From Gymnogyps californianus (lineage: Eukaryota; Chordata; Aves; Accipitriformes; Cathartidae): 64,000 nucleotides of DNA. The notes under the pieces were generated by a model. The model was not told the DNA's origin and did no database searches. It worked only from the letters and a program-made list of their open reading frames with translations. Positions 62,961 to 64,000 of the stretch are shown here, piece by piece (position 1 is the first letter of the stretch; each line of letters starts with the position of its first letter). The stretch spans positions 215,965,494 to 216,029,493 of the forward strand of contig NC_059471.1 in the NCBI RefSeq assembly GCF_018139145.2, written 5' to 3'. The position numbers were made by a program, and so were the translations under genes.

Positions 62961-63038
62961 ATCCCAACCTGGGATGTCTTTAGAGAGACTTCCCACGGTC
63001 AACGAATGAAGCAACTGGAAAAGAGGCAACCTGCTGAG
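62961..63038 (+). other. Exon-like interval on the plus strand (unproven)
   Basis: A fair acceptor (ttcactgctttgcattacag) and a strong donor (GAG|gtaagccg) enclose 78 bp, a multiple of three. Only frame 1 is open, giving 26 codons from IPTWDVFRETS to KRQPAE. It is antisense to the plexin gene and matches no protein I recognise. An antisense transcript exon or chance are both possible. Confidence 0.18.
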
Positions 63039-63114
63039 GTAAGCCGACTCCTGTCCGTGCTTTGGAGAAAACCTTTTTGTTCCTAAAAAGGGAGCAAACA
63101 TGTGGAGCCCCGCT

Positions 63115-63310
63115 AGAAAATAAAAAGGGGCCGATTCCCTCATATTAAGCCTGTTATTAGGCTCAGAATCAAATTAAACCACAGGGCTTTTCACTAGCAA
63201 AGTGCTATTTTAGGGCTTATTAGACTATATTAGGATTGGCATAAATTTCCACTGACATAATATAGGCCTTTAATTGGATTTAAGGGCGAGGAGGCTGCAT
63301 TAAACTAAAA
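63115..63310. promoter_or_regulatory. Candidate conserved non-coding block with repeated TATTAG words
   Basis: A strongly A/T-rich island with TTATTAG at 63154-63160 and 63217-63223, ATATTAGG at 63227-63234, and tcaaattaaaccac, ggcctttaattggattt. No tandem repeat or transposon explains it. The recurrence of one homeodomain-type word suggests a multi-site enhancer, but conservation is untested. Confidence 0.32.
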
Positions 63311-64000
63311 TCAGTCCTTGCAGAGGGAAATTGGGTATTCTCCTCACAACTCCTCTGCTTTCCCTTGGCGTGAATCCCAAGCAGCCGAGCAGGCTGGGTA
63401 ACCCATTCAAATCCAGATGCAATTGCTTGTAGCCTCCTATATCGATCTGATAAGCAAGCTGGCTGCTAAAACATAACACACTCACCACCACTTGTTAGCC
63501 AAAGCCTCGCCGCTGTGGTCAGAACTCTGGTTCACTTGCAGCTTGGGCAAAAATGGCGTTTTCTTCGACCCAGTCTGCCTGCTAGACTTCACATGAAGTA
63601 TTTGTCCGTGAAAGGTTACAATAACAAAATCTCAAAGCCAAGACCTTGACTTAACCTCCAAAGAGCTGAGAGCATCAGAGCCACAGGCAATAATGAAAAC
63701 ATAACCCTGCTGGTCCTGCCATGCTGGAAATGTGAGTCAGGAGGCACTCCTACGACCTGGGTTTTTTCATGCGTCCCCTGATTAGACACGGGAGGCTCTC
63801 AGGAGCTTGGAGGTCAGGGGCTCTCTCAGCTCTCCCCGTGGCACGGCCACGTGCAATTCGTCCTTCCCCCAAGAAACTGAGACCAGCCCTGAGATGTGCA
63901 CAGACAGGTCTTGCACTCATGTCATGAGATGCTGTGAAACATGGTGGGTTTTACGCTCATCAGTCCCCAAGTCACTCTCCACTGAAGAATCAGAGCTATT

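Larger units (their letters stand above)
8486..64000 (-). other. Large intron upstream of the plexin exon (partial)
   Basis: More than 55 kb lie 5' of the exon in gene orientation with no recognisable plexin coding sequence. The preceding exon should carry sema motifs resembling DDNFCG and FVGTKSGKLKK, and I could not find it on the minus strand. PLXNA4 is known in vertebrates for very large introns among its sema-domain exons, so an intron of this size is plausible. The inference weakens if the exon belongs to another paralogue or if I missed a short divergent exon by eye. The contents are itemised in the entries that follow. Confidence 0.65.
62291..64000. other. Intron block, right end of window
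   Basis: No established exon. It holds an exon-like interval on the plus strand (62961-63038) and an A/T-rich candidate enhancer (63115-63310). 62291-62940 and 63311-64000 show nothing I can name. Confidence 0.45.

Noticed and set aside
1..64000. CRISPR arrays, operons, prophage, tRNA/rRNA/snRNA genes
   Set aside because: No regularly spaced direct repeats, no A-box/B-box tRNA pattern, no U6, 5S or 7SK-like sequence and no dense co-directional genes. The window is vertebrate intron.

Overview
The window looks like sauropsid, almost certainly avian, nuclear DNA. The best evidence is a 5'-truncated CR1 retroposon at 62150-62290 that ends in three copies of the octamer ATTCTATG, the usual CR1 3' tail. 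Two older CR1 pieces (45651-45873, minus; 30766-31100, plus), a still older CR1/L3-like scrap (7030-7125) and several worn MIR-like pieces are also present. Recognisable transposon content is otherwise sparse, as expected of a bird. No bacterial, viral or organellar gene organisation is present.

Only one protein-coding exon can be supported. It lies on the minus strand at 8319-8450 and is exactly 132 bp (44 codons), phase 0 at both ends, with a strong acceptor and a strong donor. It encodes the end of the sema domain of a class A plexin, most likely PLXNA4, including the motifs ILRDMAFS and LYIMSEKQ. The rest of the window is therefore read as intron: 1-8318 lies downstream of this exon and 8451-64000 upstream of it, relative to the gene. 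I found no PSI-domain exon in the first 8.3 kb and no earlier sema exon in the 55.5 kb upstream. Introns this large fit PLXNA4 (and PLXNA2) better than the compact class A paralogues.

Within the introns there are simple repeats and short minisatellites. There are A/T-rich homeodomain-motif blocks that resemble conserved non-coding enhancers, the best being 16085-16410, 32095-32335 and 63115-63310. There is a CTCF-like site at 24173-24186 with a sister 9-mer 158 bp away. There are small CpG clusters and a few exon-like intervals bounded by good splice signals. The exon-like intervals at 40608-40724 (minus, the gene's own strand, 117 bp) and 62961-63038 (plus, 78 bp) keep a reading frame, but they are unproven and such pseudo-exons are common in long introns.

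The many open frames of 60-218 codons in this window are chance openings in G+C-rich or low-complexity intron. I see no convincing new biological system. The most testable leads are the candidate cassette exon, the CTCF-like pair, the E-box/octamer/homeodomain cluster and an unnamed ancient repeat present at two sites.
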